Below, one piece after another: positions 53,945-64,000 of a stretch of DNA of 64,000 nt. Below the pieces are notes generated by a model. That model saw only the letters and a program-made list of their open reading frames with translations. It was not told where the DNA came from and did no database searches. Origin of the DNA: Talaromyces rugulosus (taxonomy: Eukaryota > Ascomycota > Eurotiomycetes > Eurotiales > Trichocomaceae); contig NC_049564.1 in assembly GCF_013368755.1 (NCBI RefSeq), forward strand, positions 4,658,001 to 4,722,000. The letters run 5' to 3'. Each line of letters begins with the position of its first letter. The first letter of the stretch is position 1. The position numbers and the translations under genes are program-made.

Positions 53945-56182
53945 TTATGACCTCACAACATACTTATATCTGTACCCCTGTCCCTGTTTTTCCGTCCCCC
54001 TTTCAGCCTGCTTCTCCGAGGAAGACTCCTTGTGACTAGTGCTACTACTGCTTCTGCTGGGTTTCCCGACTTCTTTCTCGCCCCAAGCCACCATCAACGC
54101 TTTGCTCATTTTTTCTCGTTCCTTGAGTAGGATATCGATTCGGCGTTCCCACTCGCGTTCACGCTTGTCAATGGCCCGAGAAATCCGGCGGTCAACCTCA
54201 GCAGACGTTTCTTCTTTGAGGGCGAGAGTGGACTGTAAGTCATCTATTTGTGATTTCAGATCCAAGACTTCGTTCTCATGTGTTGTTGCCACCGTGGTGC
54301 GCAGGGAGCTGAGTTGCGAATACAGGTCTGCTTCGCGTTTCTCGGAAGCGGAAAGCAGGGCGCGCAGGCTCGAGGCGGAATCGTTGTAGGATGTACGAAG
54401 GTTGTCAACGGCATTGGCGTGCGCTTCTTTAAGGTTCTCGATCTCGAGCCGACTGGCATCAAGAAGAGCGGCGGAGGAGTCTCGAGGTGGGCTTTTAGGT
54501 TGGACTGCAGGTTCCGTTTGGATGGGTTGTTCTTTTAGTGCACGTAGTTCCTCGCGCACGGTTGAAAGGTTGGAATTGAGTTCGTGGAGACGCGTTGTCA
54601 GACGAGTATTTTCGCTTTCTACTGTAGTGATGAGAGTACGCGATTCAGCGAGCGTCTCTTGTGACTGTTTCCACTCCGTCTCAGCAGCTTGTCGTGCTGC
54701 AGCACTCTGGTTTGCTTCAGCTTGTGCTTCAGCCAGCTTAGTTCGGAGGTTCTCGGTAGCTTCTATAGAGGCATCTTGACTCGCTGACTGCTTAGTCTTG
54801 AACTGTTTCTTCAGGGAATCGATGAGTTCATTGTAGGCCTTGCCATCGGTTTCGATGAAAAGGTCAGTCGCCATGATCGACAGAGAGTTTCTCTGCGCAA
54901 CCAGTTCGGATTTGACGCGATTCACTTCTTTTTCCAGCAAGATGTTCTTCTCCTCTAATGGGACGTTCCGGGTTTCTATCGCGCCGATTCGTTGCTCTAG
55001 CACGGCGTATTCCTGTTTTGCCTCGGCCAGTTCTTCGTCCAGATTGGCTAGCTCAAGCTCGCGTTCACTGGCCTGGGCTTTAAGGTCTTCAATTTCAGCA
55101 TCCTTTTCACGTAGCTGTTGTTCCTGAGCGGTATTGTTTTCGCGTAGGCGGTGTTCACTGTCCTCTAAGGCCTCGTCTCTCTTCTTGAGTTGCTCTTGTG
55201 CGTCTTCCAATTGCTCGCGTAGTAGGGTTAATTGATCGTGGAGGCTTTCGTCGGGGGAAACTTTCTCGTCAATCTTATTTTTCAAAACTTGGATCTGCTC
55301 CCGCAGAACAGCTTCCTCGCCGACTTTGACATTCGCATCCGATAACTGTGACGCTTTTCTCTGCAACTCGGCCCGCAGATAGTCAATTTCGTCGTTTGCA
55401 GATCCAAGTTTCTCTTGATAGACTTGGATCTTTTCATCTCTCTCACTTCGTTGTTCGTGTAAGTCCTCAATCTCCCGTAAAACAGTCGTAAAGGTCCGGC
55501 TCCGTCCCATGTCCTCTTCATTGTCATTGTTTTTGGTTGGACTGGCAGACTTCTCAGGTGAGCTGGGAAAGCTCTCTAGAATATCTTCTAGGTGTGTTTC
55601 TTCTTTGTTCGTGCCGAAATTCTTCTTCCACATTAGATGTGATGGCGTCGACATGTCGAGCGGGGGGTCGAATTCACTGTCTTCGGCATCGTGATGCTGA
55701 CGGGGGAACGGAGACGGAGATTCTGGAAGATCATCGTCCTCCTCAATTGCATCATTTATTTGGTCATGTCTTTTTTGCTCTTCTTTCAAATCGAAATCGC
55801 CAAGAAGATACTTGTCTAGATTCATCGTCAAGTCTTCTGGCCCGCCAAATTCGGGTTCTGGTTCTTCCTCCTCTTCAGGCGCATCGTGTCCATTTTTAAG
55901 GCTTCCTCCAGGGAATCTGTCCCAGTCTATTGAGTAGTGCGCCATTTTCTGATCCAAATCTTCTGCGGCAAGTGCGTCGGGTGAGGCCCGGGAGAGTCCT
56001 TTGTTTATCTCCCCATCGGCGGCGTTCTCGTTGATTGTGGTTTTTTCTTCGTGATCACTTTCGGCGCCCTGGCGGGATCCTGCAGCCGAAGCAGGCGAAG
56101 GGAGCCTGTGAGTAGGACTATCCAGAGTCGACGCTCCGATAGTGTCGTGTGTCGTGGGAAACGGCGACGTGAAAATCGGCAT
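53945..56182 (-). CDS. Long coiled-coil protein, possible spindle-pole-body component
   Basis: A single-exon gene of 745 residues starting MPIFTSPFPTTHDTIGASTL. The first 230 residues are disordered and acidic (DAPEEEEEPEPEFGGPEDL), with a conserved-looking block TPSHLMWKKNFGTNKEETHL. From about 230 to 690 the protein is almost continuous heptad-type coiled coil (TVLREIEDLHEQRSERDEKI, LREQIQVLKNKIDEKV, LREQLEDAQEQLKKRDEALE). The C-terminal part has AIDKREREWERRIDILLKER, EKMSKALMVAWGEKEVG, and a Ser-rich basic end. The MWKKNFGT and C-terminal WGEKEVG blocks resemble fungal spindle-pole/septation scaffold proteins (Cut12/SnaD or SIN scaffold type). I cannot decide between them, and other coiled-coil scaffolds are possible. 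Confidence 0.75.
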   Translation of the reverse strand: MPIFTSPFPTTHDTIGASTLDSPTHRLPSPASAAGSRQGAESDHEEKTTINENAADGEINKGLSRASPDALAAEDLDQKMAHYSIDWDRFPGGSLKNGHDAPEEEEEPEPEFGGPEDLTMNLDKYLLGDFDLKEEQKRHDQINDAIEEDDDLPESPSPFPRQHHDAEDSEFDPPLDMSTPSHLMWKKNFGTNKEETHLEDILESFPSSPEKSASPTKNNDNEEDMGRSRTFTTVLREIEDLHEQRSERDEKIQVYQEKLGSANDEIDYLRAELQRKASQLSDANVKVGEEAVLREQIQVLKNKIDEKVSPDESLHDQLTLLREQLEDAQEQLKKRDEALEDSEHRLRENNTAQEQQLREKDAEIEDLKAQASERELELANLDEELAEAKQEYAVLEQRIGAIETRNVPLEEKNILLEKEVNRVKSELVAQRNSLSIMATDLFIETDGKAYNELIDSLKKQFKTKQSASQDASIEATENLRTKLAEAQAEANQSAAARQAAETEWKQSQETLAESRTLITTVESENTRLTTRLHELNSNLSTVREELRALKEQPIQTEPAVQPKSPPRDSSAALLDASRLEIENLKEAHANAVDNLRTSYNDSASSLRALLSASEKREADLYSQLSSLRTTVATTHENEVLDLKSQIDDLQSTLALKEETSAEVDRRISRAIDKREREWERRIDILLKEREKMSKALMVAWGEKEVGKPSRSSSSTSHKESSSEKQAERGTEKQGQGYRYKYVVRS

Positions 56183-56680
56183 CGCGTCGGTATTGGGGTG
56201 GTGCGCGGCGTTTAAACAGTATGATTCACAGAATAGAAATGATTAGATCAGCTCCGCATCCTGGCTTAGTTGGAACAGGCGTAGATTAGAAGCCAAAGAA
56301 GGTGTCGAACAATGTGTAGTCACGTCGCGATAACACGAGGGGAGATAACAAACAATGTTTACGCTGTGCTGGAACGGGACTAGCGCGATCGCGGTGTGGA
56401 GAAACGGCGTCATTGGACATGAGGACCTCTTCTCTCTCTCTCTCCCCCTCTCTGTTTATGATCTATCTATCATTTGCTCATATCGCTATATCGTTACGAT
56501 TCAATATGCAGCCACATGATACAAAGCTACTGTTTTGTTCTACATGCCATCACCAATCTCTTGTTGCTAGTACACCCAAGTTATATGACTAGCTCGTTTA
56601 TTTTTTTCTTGTACAACCTGGGTCACTGCGAAGAATTACAGACAGATATGCTCAAAAAGCAAGCTTCATCACTTGCCATA
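56183..56680. other. Intergenic region with CT microsatellite
   Basis: This contains a simple CT repeat at about 56429-56452 and the promoter of the coiled-coil gene. No other gene is visible. Confidence 0.5.
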
Positions 56681-57222
56681 TCACTCGAACACGTCTGAAT
56701 ATTCATCTTCTAGCGACCCATGCTTTCGCGACTTTCCTCCTTTCCGTCCAGTTTCTCGGGCACGCTTACTCCCTTTTGTAAAGGAGCCTCTCGATGCGCG
56801 GCCTCCTTTGGCTGCAATTTCACGCTGTTTATTTTTGAAAAGTGAACATTAGTACACTGCTAACTGTCTTTTCCAGTTCATGGGCGATAAACAAGGAGAG
56901 TATCAAGGCGCCAAGCCCTTACCTGTTTATCTGGGTCCATATCGTGAAACCCACCCACGCCTCTAGCTCGGCCTCCTTTCTGGCCTCCCTTCCGGCTGAT
57001 CTCTGTCATTTCCTCCTTTGGTCGATTGGCAAAGTTGCCTGGGTTTGGATGTTGGGCTTGTTGTGGACCTTTCGCAGTGCTCAAATTCCTCTTGCCGACG
57101 AGAAAAACCGAGCCCAGAAACCATCGAGGGACATGGTTTGCCTGAAAACTAATCTGAAGCTGTGCCTTGCAACGAAGAAAGTTCTGACTGGAGGTCTGGT
57201 AGATTTTCCGAGTCAAAGTCAT
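56681..57222 (-). CDS. KGG-repeat (CON-10-like) protein with a possible mitochondrial presequence
   Basis: A member of the KGG-repeat stress/conidiation family (Neurospora CON-10, bacterial general stress proteins). Exons 57222-56923 and 56824-56681 join in phase at MDPDKQ+REIAAKGG. The family core is clear: NPGNFANRPKEEMTEISRKG, KGGRARGVGGFHDMDPDKQ, AKGGRASRGSFTKGSKRARE and TGRKGGKSRKHGSLEDEY, with four KGG motifs. Unlike classical short CON-10 (about 85 residues), an N-terminal extension of about 60 residues precedes the core: MTLTRKIYQTSSQNFLRCKA, FQANHVPRWFLGSVF and then GKRNLSTAKG. It is basic and hydroxylated and ends in an RNLSTAKG-like cleavage region, so mitochondrial import is possible. 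Start ATGs at 57234 and 57303 are also in frame. Its role is inferred to be stress protection. Confidence 0.75.
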
Positions 57223-57787
57223 GGCTACGGTCATTACTTGGACCACGAAGATGTAATGCAGAAAAAAGAATACCAATATGTCTCCAGGAAGCATTCGGTA
57301 CATTCACTACTTAAGAAAGGATGGATGAAAAGGCTAGGCAAATACAACCCCAAGTCTTAAGCTATGCGGCGAACTTGTGGCCACCCTGTGATCATACTTT
57401 CATCAGTCACCATGGCGTGCTGCCGCCCCTGCCTCTTCTTTCGCCTCCTCAAGATGGTTGTCAGCAATTCGAGCGGCGAACTTTTAGCCCATAAGTCAAA
57501 CTTGCAATTGCTTTATTTTTACCACACAAAGCGTCCTGTAGCATGATTTATTTTATGTACTGCTTTGTTAAATGCGAGTGACCACAATGGGCCGATTAGT
57601 CATCCATCCACGAACTTCAGCCGCCGCCGCCAAAAACACCAAATTTAGACATGACGTTCAGCAACAACAGACCATCTGTATTTAGCCAATATAATCGCAT
57701 ATATCCTTGAAGAAACGGTCTCTGCGTGTATTTGCCCTATTTCATCCCCCTTTCCCAAAAGACAGCGGTGGTTAGTGGCAATTTGGG
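57223..57787. other. Promoter region shared by divergent KGG and GH18 genes
   Basis: About 560 bp between the divergent starts at 57222 and 57788. Open frames in it lack supporting features. Confidence 0.45.
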
Positions 57788-58762
57788 ATGCCACCTTTGC
57801 CTCAGGCTGGAGCCCCCAGCAAGCGCCGTATAGTGCTATATCATCAAACAATAGTGCCGCGCGACCATGGATACGTGCCGATGCTACCTTTATTAGAAAA
57901 TCACACTGGGGTCACTCACATCATCCTAGCCGCGTTCCATATCAATGGCCGTCCCGGGGACATCACTCTCAACGATGATCCACCGGAAAGCCCGATATAC
58001 AATGCGTTGTGGGATGAGGTGCCAGCCATCAAACGAGGCGGAGTTAAGGTTATGGGAATGCTGGGTGGTGCTGCTATGGGCAGTTTTCAGCGCCTTGACG
58101 GTCTGCAGCCCGAGTTTGATGCGTACTACACGCCACTACTTGCTATCATCCGTCGGTACGGCCTTGATGGGCTTGACCTCGATGTCGAGGAGGCGATGTC
58201 TCTGCAAGGCATTATTAGACTAATTGATCGGCTCAAGGCGGACCTGGGTGATGACTTTATCATCACTCTGGCCCCAGTTGCAGCTGCCCTGGCAGGGATG
58301 GGCAATCTCTCTGGCTTCAATTACCGCGAGCTCGAGAGCAGCCGGGGATCCAAGATCAGCTGGTACAACACGCAGTTCTACAATGGCTGGGGCCACGCCC
58401 ATGATCCCCGCATGTATGCAGCCATCATTGCCACTGGCTGGTCGGCGAATAAGGTGGTCTTGGGTCTGTTGACGAATCCTGGCAACGGCAGCCAGGGATA
58501 CATTTCTTCGAAAACAATCGGCCCTCTGCTTGCGTTGTTGGCCTTACAGTTTCCGGATTTTGGCGGTGTTATGGGATGGGAGTTTTTCAACGCACTGCCC
58601 GGAGATCGCGAAAAGCCCTGGCAGTGGGCTGCGGAGATGTCGTTGAGTATGGGGATGGAGCATGTATTCGCAGTTGCGCAGACGACGGCTGGCATAGGCG
58701 CCTTGAGAGAGGGCTTGATGAGTTTTCTCAACAATATTCAGAACCAGAATAGAAACCAATGA
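57788..58762 (+). CDS. GH18 family protein without a signal peptide
   Basis: A single-exon glycoside hydrolase family 18 protein of 324 residues. The start MPPLPQAGAPSKRRIVLYHQ at 57788 is the first ATG after an in-frame stop (57773-57775), and no signal peptide or membrane helix is present. The TIM barrel shows VTHIILAAFHINGRPG, KRGGVKVMGMLGGAAMGSF (the SxGG-type strand) and YGLDGLDLDVEEAMS. This carries the full catalytic motif DGLDLDVE at 127-134 with E134 as the acid. Later strands include FIITLAPVAAALAG, SWYNTQFYNGWGHAHD and FGGVMGWEFFNALPGD, with the conserved Trp near the end. No chitin-binding domain is attached. It may be an intracellular chitinase or an endo-N-acetylglucosaminidase-like enzyme acting on released glycans. 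It should be active by its motifs; the substrate is not shown. Confidence 0.9.
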   Translation: MPPLPQAGAPSKRRIVLYHQTIVPRDHGYVPMLPLLENHTGVTHIILAAFHINGRPGDITLNDDPPESPIYNALWDEVPAIKRGGVKVMGMLGGAAMGSFQRLDGLQPEFDAYYTPLLAIIRRYGLDGLDLDVEEAMSLQGIIRLIDRLKADLGDDFIITLAPVAAALAGMGNLSGFNYRELESSRGSKISWYNTQFYNGWGHAHDPRMYAAIIATGWSANKVVLGLLTNPGNGSQGYISSKTIGPLLALLALQFPDFGGVMGWEFFNALPGDREKPWQWAAEMSLSMGMEHVFAVAQTTAGIGALREGLMSFLNNIQNQNRNQ

Positions 58763-59202
58763 TCCATGTGTGTGCAAGTTGGGCATGTCTATATATGAAA
58801 ACCTCAGATACCCAATTATCTCTTCGGATGTGATACTAATGGCACGATGTAAATACTACTCAGTTCTGTTATTTTGAATTCCTACCAGAACCTACTCAAT
58901 GTATCATTCCCTGACCTCAGAATTAAGAAAGAGAGAACTTTCAAGCTTATCAAGTTACATACACATGGATTATTGTATCAATAATGTATACAAATACAGT
59001 GGTACTGGTCTCAACCAATCGGGCCGGCATGCTGGGTGGGGCTCGACGTCATTAGCCGCCGGCCTCTCAGCGCGCGCCGATTAGCGATTGCGTTCTTCTC
59101 AGCCTCCTTCCTTGCTGTTTGTTGACTTCACTCTTCAATGTCACGCTTCTGTCGGACACGCATCTCTTATTAGCAACGGTCAGTGACCACCGCCGTGCCA
59201 AA
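58763..59202. other. Intergenic region, phosphatase promoter
   Basis: AT-rich first half, GC-richer second half immediately before the start at 59203. No other feature is recognised. Confidence 0.45.
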
Positions 59203-61260
59203 ATGAGTGCCTTGCTTGCGAGAGTGACGACCGTCAGCTCTCTTATCATCCGATTCGCAAGCTTCGTCTTCCTCCGATGGGTAGCTATGCTCTTATCTAG
59301 CCAGCAATTGAGGACACGGTTGACTCCTCGACTCACAGATCCCGGGCCATGTATTTCCTCCAATGGTGATCACAGCCTTTGGAATCTATCTCTCGACGAC
59401 CTTTCTGTCACTCGGGCCAGCCGGGGGAAATGCAACGGCGGGTGAGCAAGACAAAAGTACGGGTAAGTGTAACCGTCACAAAAAAAAGAAAAAGGAAAAT
59501 ACTTATTGGCTGAATTTACAGATTCTAAATCCGATAAAAAGAAAACCGCAGGAAAACGCACCATATCCCCATTGTGGACGCTCTTATCTGGCAGGCCTTC
59601 CAGAGCCAATGTCTTTACCACTGCTCTTAGCATCCTGATTAACCTGCTCTTGACTGCGCTTACATTGGACTTCCTCTTCCGCGCCAGGCTGCTTCATCCA
59701 ACAGAGGACCTTTCTTTCTCCCGTATCGGCTATGTTTCACCCACAACGGCCAGTTTACTGGTGCGAGAACCTGATGTCGCAAACTTCCCCGTATCTATCA
59801 AATACCAGGAAGCATCCGGATCCGATGCTGGAGTATGGACTGAAGAGGGGAAGATTTACCAACTCAATGCCAAGGCAGATTATACATTTCCGGTTACTCT
59901 GAAAGACCTCAAGCCGTCGACCCAGTACCGCTATGCTCTGTCCAACAACCAGACCGGCAAATTCACTACGGCTCCGCAGTCCGGAACGCAGTTGGCTAAT
60001 AGATTGTCATTTTTCACGTCCAGCTGTATCAAGCCCAATTTCCCATACAACCCTTTTTCGCATCCGCTGCGGATCCCCGGCATTGAATTGGTGTCGCAGG
60101 CCATCAAAAGTCTACCCCCGCTATCTCGACCATCTTTTATGCTGTTTTTGGGCGACTTTATATACATTGATGTTCCGCTCCGGTATGGTTCTTCCGTGGA
60201 AGAATATCGCAGCGAATACCGCCGCGTATACTCATCACCCAGCTGGCACGAACCAGAGGACGAGCGCCCAATCGACCTGCCATGGATTCATACTTTAGAC
60301 GACCATGAGATCGCAAATGATTGGGATCAAGGAAATACGACCCATCCCTATCCAGAGGCAGCTGATCCATACGCCCTGTATCATGTCAGTGTCAACCCTC
60401 CGATTCCGCCCGTTCCATACGCTATTCCGGACAACACTACTTATTTCTCCTTCATCCACGGACCGGCATCCGTTTTCATGCTCGATACTCGTACATACAG
60501 AACAACTCCTAGTTTCCCAAATTCGACCATACTCGGACACGCTCAGCTGAATTCTCTACTTACCTATCTCGCTCGACCCGAGCCGGCCGAAGTCAAGTGG
60601 AAGATAGTAGCATCCAGCGTCCCTTTCACTAAGAACTGGCACATCGGGACTCAGGATACCTGGGGAGGATTTCTCCACGAACGCCAAGCCGTTTTCGAAG
60701 CCATGTGGCGCGCAGAACGAGAACTAGGTGTGCGCATCGTTCTTTTGAGTGGTGACCGTCACGAATTCGGTGCCACGCGATTCCCTGATCCCCAATACCA
60801 GCTTACTTCAAAAGACCTTGTGCCCGATACCGACGGTCATGGTCTTCATGAGTTTAGTGTTGGGCCATTAAACATGTTCTACCTCCCTATTCGCACATAC
60901 CGCCAAACCGACGGCGAGGATATAAAGGTGAAATATGCCCCCGATGGAAACGTGAAATTCGGACAGATCGATATCGATGTCTACGATGGCACGGAAGGGT
61001 CGGATGTTATCGGAGGCGATAGCAGCAGTCAAGGACCGCACTCTGTTCTCACATATACCCTCCATGTCGACGGAAAAATCGTCTGGAAATATCAGTTAGC
61101 TGTTCCGTTGCATCATACGAACGGTGTCCGCCTGCCACCTGGACGGACTCTGTTGGACGAGCTCCGCTTGACTGGGTGGGGAGTCCAGGAGGCCATTGGA
61201 TCGCTGGAAGAAAAAGTAAAGAGTGTGTGGGATGATTTGAGAAATAAGCTCGCGCGTTGA
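59203..61260 (+). CDS. PhoD-type phosphodiesterase/alkaline phosphatase, membrane-anchored
   Basis: A metallophosphoesterase of the PhoD family, about 640 residues. Exons 59203-59280, 59339-59441 and 59522-61260 join in phase: VFLRW+IPGHVFPPMVITAF and NATA+DSKSDKKK. Three hydrophobic helices precede the enzyme: VSSLIIRFASFVFLRW, VITAFGIYLSTTFLSL and FTTALSILINLLLTALTLDFL. An Ig-like N-terminal domain (RIGYVSPTTASLLVREPDV) leads to the metal sites: NRLSFFTSSCIKP, FMLFLGDFIYID, HTLDDHEIANDWDQG and LLSGDRHEFGATRF. The C-terminal domain ends in WDDLRNKLAR. The enzyme probably faces the ER/vacuole lumen or the cell surface. The fold is sure; the natural substrate (phosphomono- or diester) is unknown. 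Confidence 0.9.
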
Positions 61261-61687
61261 TGTGTAATTACTATGAATGAAATATGTTTCATGGGTCTAT
61301 AAATTCAAAGAGTTCAAACGGTAAAAGTACTCGTGCGTGCAGCATTGGGCTCCCGTGGTATCAATTCTATCCATGTGAAGTACTTGTGTCTTTTGAAATA
61401 CTGGTTTTTAAATGTTTGCATACCGGGTAGAGAAAACTGGATCTATACTCTGTACATGTAAGGGTGTCATAGGTTGATGCTAGTGGAAATACTTTCATCA
61501 AGATAGCAGGGAACACCTCAGACACGCATGTACACCTGCTTGTTCTTCCCACATAGTTTCGATGGCTCTTTTATATGTTATTTACTTTAAATTTTGATTC
61601 TTAACTTTAATCGTAGCAGACAAAATACAACATTAAAAAAACAAAATCCTCAAGGATATCCGAACAGACAAAGGTTAACATATGTTT
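61261..61687. other. Region between convergent genes
   Basis: AT-rich 3' flanks of two convergent genes. No feature is recognised. Confidence 0.5.
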
Positions 61688-64000
61688 TTAACCCCCGCCG
61701 CACATACTGGTCCTCTCTGCTCCTCTATAAGTGTTCTTCTCGGCAATCTGGTTCTCATCCTGCGCTACGCCTCCGTCTGCTAAGTTCAAAGACGTTCGTG
61801 CTCTGGCCTTGTTCATCGACTCGCCTAGGTTTTCTGTTCCCGGAAACCCGCCGTATGTTGAACTTCGAGGACGGCGTGTGCTCGGGTATAGTGTTGCTGT
61901 ACCCTCGCTGCACGGGATCGGAGGTAGGGCTCGTGCTGGATCAAAACCTCGGCCATCATTCGAATGGAATCGGCGCGTGTATGCCGGCCTCAAAGGGGTT
62001 AGTGGCTGCCGTGGCTGAGGATGGACGACATTTTGGTAATTATGACGACGGTATTGGCTTTGAGATCGCCTGGGCAACGGGGTAGGGGATTGCGTCTCCG
62101 GATAGCGGACGTGAGGAGGGCTCGGCGAAGAAAACGGCGAAGAACGAGGATGGTGACGGACATTTGAGTGATGACCAGGGGGAAAGCCCGAAGTATTGCG
62201 ACGCGGGATGGGCTTACCCTGATGATTGTTGTTTGTAAGTCGCTGAGAACCTTGACCAGCAAAGTTTTGAGACAACTTTCGTCCAACCGCAGAGGATGGA
62301 ACATAATTTGGATGGTGGGGGTGGTGGATAGACATTGATTTTGGTATTTCATTAGATGGCTGGGGCTTTCTGACAACAAAAGGCACCGGTGGAAGGACTG
62401 GTGCGTCTTTTGGTTCTGTCGATTCATTCCTAGCTCCTCTAGACTCATTATCATTGGAATCGTTTACGTCATTGGCATCACTAGTTCGCCGGATTGGCGA
62501 GGGTAGAATAGAATCTGACCCTTTACGAGAGAACTCGCTGCTGGACAGGCTTGAATCGCTGCTTAGAGAGACCAAAGGTGGTGATGCAAGAGCACGGATC
62601 TGTGGATCATCCGACAAAGGTTCTGATACAGTCCAGGCCCTGGGCAGAAATCTCCGCGAGGAGACTGATGATTTCTGCCTTGTATGGCTTGGCTTTGTTG
62701 GGGATTCGGCAATATCTGGAAGGACTGGTGCCAATGGTTTGGTGTATGCTGCCTCGATGCCCGGCTGAAGGGAAGATGACAAAGACGGGTTTCGTGAGAG
62801 CGGAGAGACACTGCTTGCAGTGCTAGTTGATCTGTGCACTTCATATAGTGGGGAGATTCTCGGTGATGTAGCTGTTGGCGATGTAGATATAGATGGCCGC
62901 ACGGAGTTGGCTCGTGTGTTGACGTGAAGCTGCGGGCGGGCTCGGTTTGGTCCCGAATATCGAATACTGGGAGGTCGAACAGGAGTTTCGAGCAGGGAGC
63001 TGTCATTAGGGGACCAGTAAAGCTCTCCATTACCAGGCCCGGCATCAGGATGACGGCAAAGATAGAAGATCTCATGCTTGAGAGCTTCACTTTCCCAGCT
63101 CGAGTCTGAAAAAATGCTTCCAGCCCGAGCTGCTCGCTGTGGTGCACCCATAGACAATAAAGAGGCGTCATATGGCCGCTTGGAGACCTGAAAGCAGCAA
63201 AAGAGGGTAGACACAGTGAAACTGAAGACGTTTAGCAAAACAGTTTTCTTCTGGAGTAAAACAGGGGTTATTGACATACAAAGCCAGAATGGAGATTATC
63301 ACCAAGCCACGATGAATTTGGCAACCTGTACCGGCTTGCCAGAAACTGTGGGATAGGTCTGCTGTTACGCATGATGCTTGCTTCGAGACTATGACCAAGC
63401 CAGCCACAGCAGCAGATAGCCACATCACGATCATGACGCGCGGAAGATGGGAACAAGCAATATGAAGAGCATTCCGGGGAATATTCAGGCTTGGTATCTT
63501 TCTATATTGCCACGAGAGGATTGTATGGAGAATAACGAACGGCACCGAAAGGAATGACTAAATGACACGTGAGAAAAGCCCCCCGTCGATTATTGTGGAG
63601 AGAAACTTACAGCTACCAGGCCGATTATTAGGCTAGGAGTCATGGACTCATCGACTTTTTGAGTCCCATATAAATATAAAACACAGACACATTGTGTTAG
63701 AGATTGGAGAAGCATCAGGTGCAGGCCGAAGAAGATGACTCGGCGGATCCATGCTTCTCTCCCCGAGGATATAGACGCGATTGCTGAACCAAACATGGCG
63801 AATGCGGTTATTGCTGTATAAGGTCGTGATGAAGCCAGATATTTTCAAACCTTCAAACCATCCAAAGGAAGCAGTTTGAAAGATTGCGAGAGTGAATGGC
63901 GCGATGTAGTAGTGGTCGAACAGTTGCTAAGCACTCGCCATTGGTAGCTTAAAACTAGGAAGAACCAAGTAATAGCTAGAAGTTATGAGCTTGATACTGC
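61688..64000 (-). CDS. Integral membrane protein with long disordered tail (5' end outside the window)
   Basis: The gene enters from the right edge. From about 63927 the reading can be followed as QLFDHYYIAPFTLAIFQTAS. It then passes through a short gap to ITAFAMFGSAIASISSGREA and RVIFFGLHLMLLQSLTQCVC, then PSLIIGLVAVSFLSVPFVIL. An exon with HLPRVMIVMWLSAAVAGLVI follows, and then HRGLVIISILALY. These are at least five hydrophobic segments. After an intron (about 63193-63280) comes a long soluble tail starting VSKRPYDASLLSMGAPQRAA. It has a block IFYLCRHPDAGPGNGELYW and then about 400 residues rich in Ser, Pro, Arg and Asn with no domain. It ends TYRGAERTSMCGGG. I do not recognise the function; it is a typical fungal multi-pass protein with a phosphorylatable tail. 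Confidence 0.7.

Noticed and set aside
56429..56452. CT microsatellite considered as a promoter of a plus-strand gene
   Set aside because: No plus-strand coding sequence follows; it is treated as a simple repeat.
1..64000. tRNA, rRNA, CRISPR arrays and transposase genes
   Set aside because: I looked for T-loop-like GTTCRANNC blocks, direct-repeat arrays and transposase motifs on both strands by eye and found none; a tRNAscan and RepeatMasker run would settle this.

Overview
This 64 kb window comes from the nuclear genome of a filamentous ascomycete, most likely a member of the Aspergillaceae (Aspergillus/Penicillium group). The evidence is the many short introns of about 50-100 nt with GT...AG borders, a HapX iron regulator with four cysteine-rich regions, a RodA-type class I hydrophobin, Zn2Cys6 regulators and a CON-10-type KGG protein. 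I see about 32 protein genes, no rRNA, no tRNA, no CRISPR array and no intact transposon. The right-most gene runs off the window.

Left part (1-9 kb): a small oxidoreductase group. A short-chain dehydrogenase, a Zn2Cys6 regulator and a medium-chain reductase lie in tandem on the minus strand. They are followed by a small four-helix membrane protein convergent with a saccharopine-dehydrogenase-like reductase. This looks like an accessory metabolic patch.

Middle (9-47 kb): mostly housekeeping genes. These are the AP-1 mu adaptin, mitochondrial ribosomal proteins mL57 and bL19, SDH cytochrome b subunit, HapX, an unknown mitochondrial protein, a degenerate acyl-CoA-synthetase-like protein, POM34, HID1, RTT109, ceramide glucosyltransferase, a YAR1-like ankyrin protein, a WW-domain protein, a nitronate monooxygenase, RodA, UGO1, the mitochondrial ferredoxin YAH1, RRP15 and SRP54. 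Several are divergent pairs sharing promoters of 190-520 bp: bL19/unknown, ANL-like/POM34, UGO1/YAH1 and RRP15/SRP54. Iron biology recurs. HapX has GATA-type sites upstream that match the SreA consensus, and its neighbour sdhC has a site matching the CBC:HapX consensus.

Right part (47-57 kb): a sparse, AT-rich accessory stretch. It holds an NAD(P)-binding Rossmann protein whose natural start position reads GTG, a second Zn2Cys6 regulator with an apparent one-base frameshift in an A8 run, and an unknown acidic protein with another apparent frame break. A long coiled-coil protein, a KGG stress/conidiation protein with a mitochondrial-like presequence, a signal-less GH18 protein, a PhoD-type phosphatase and a membrane protein with a long disordered tail complete the window.
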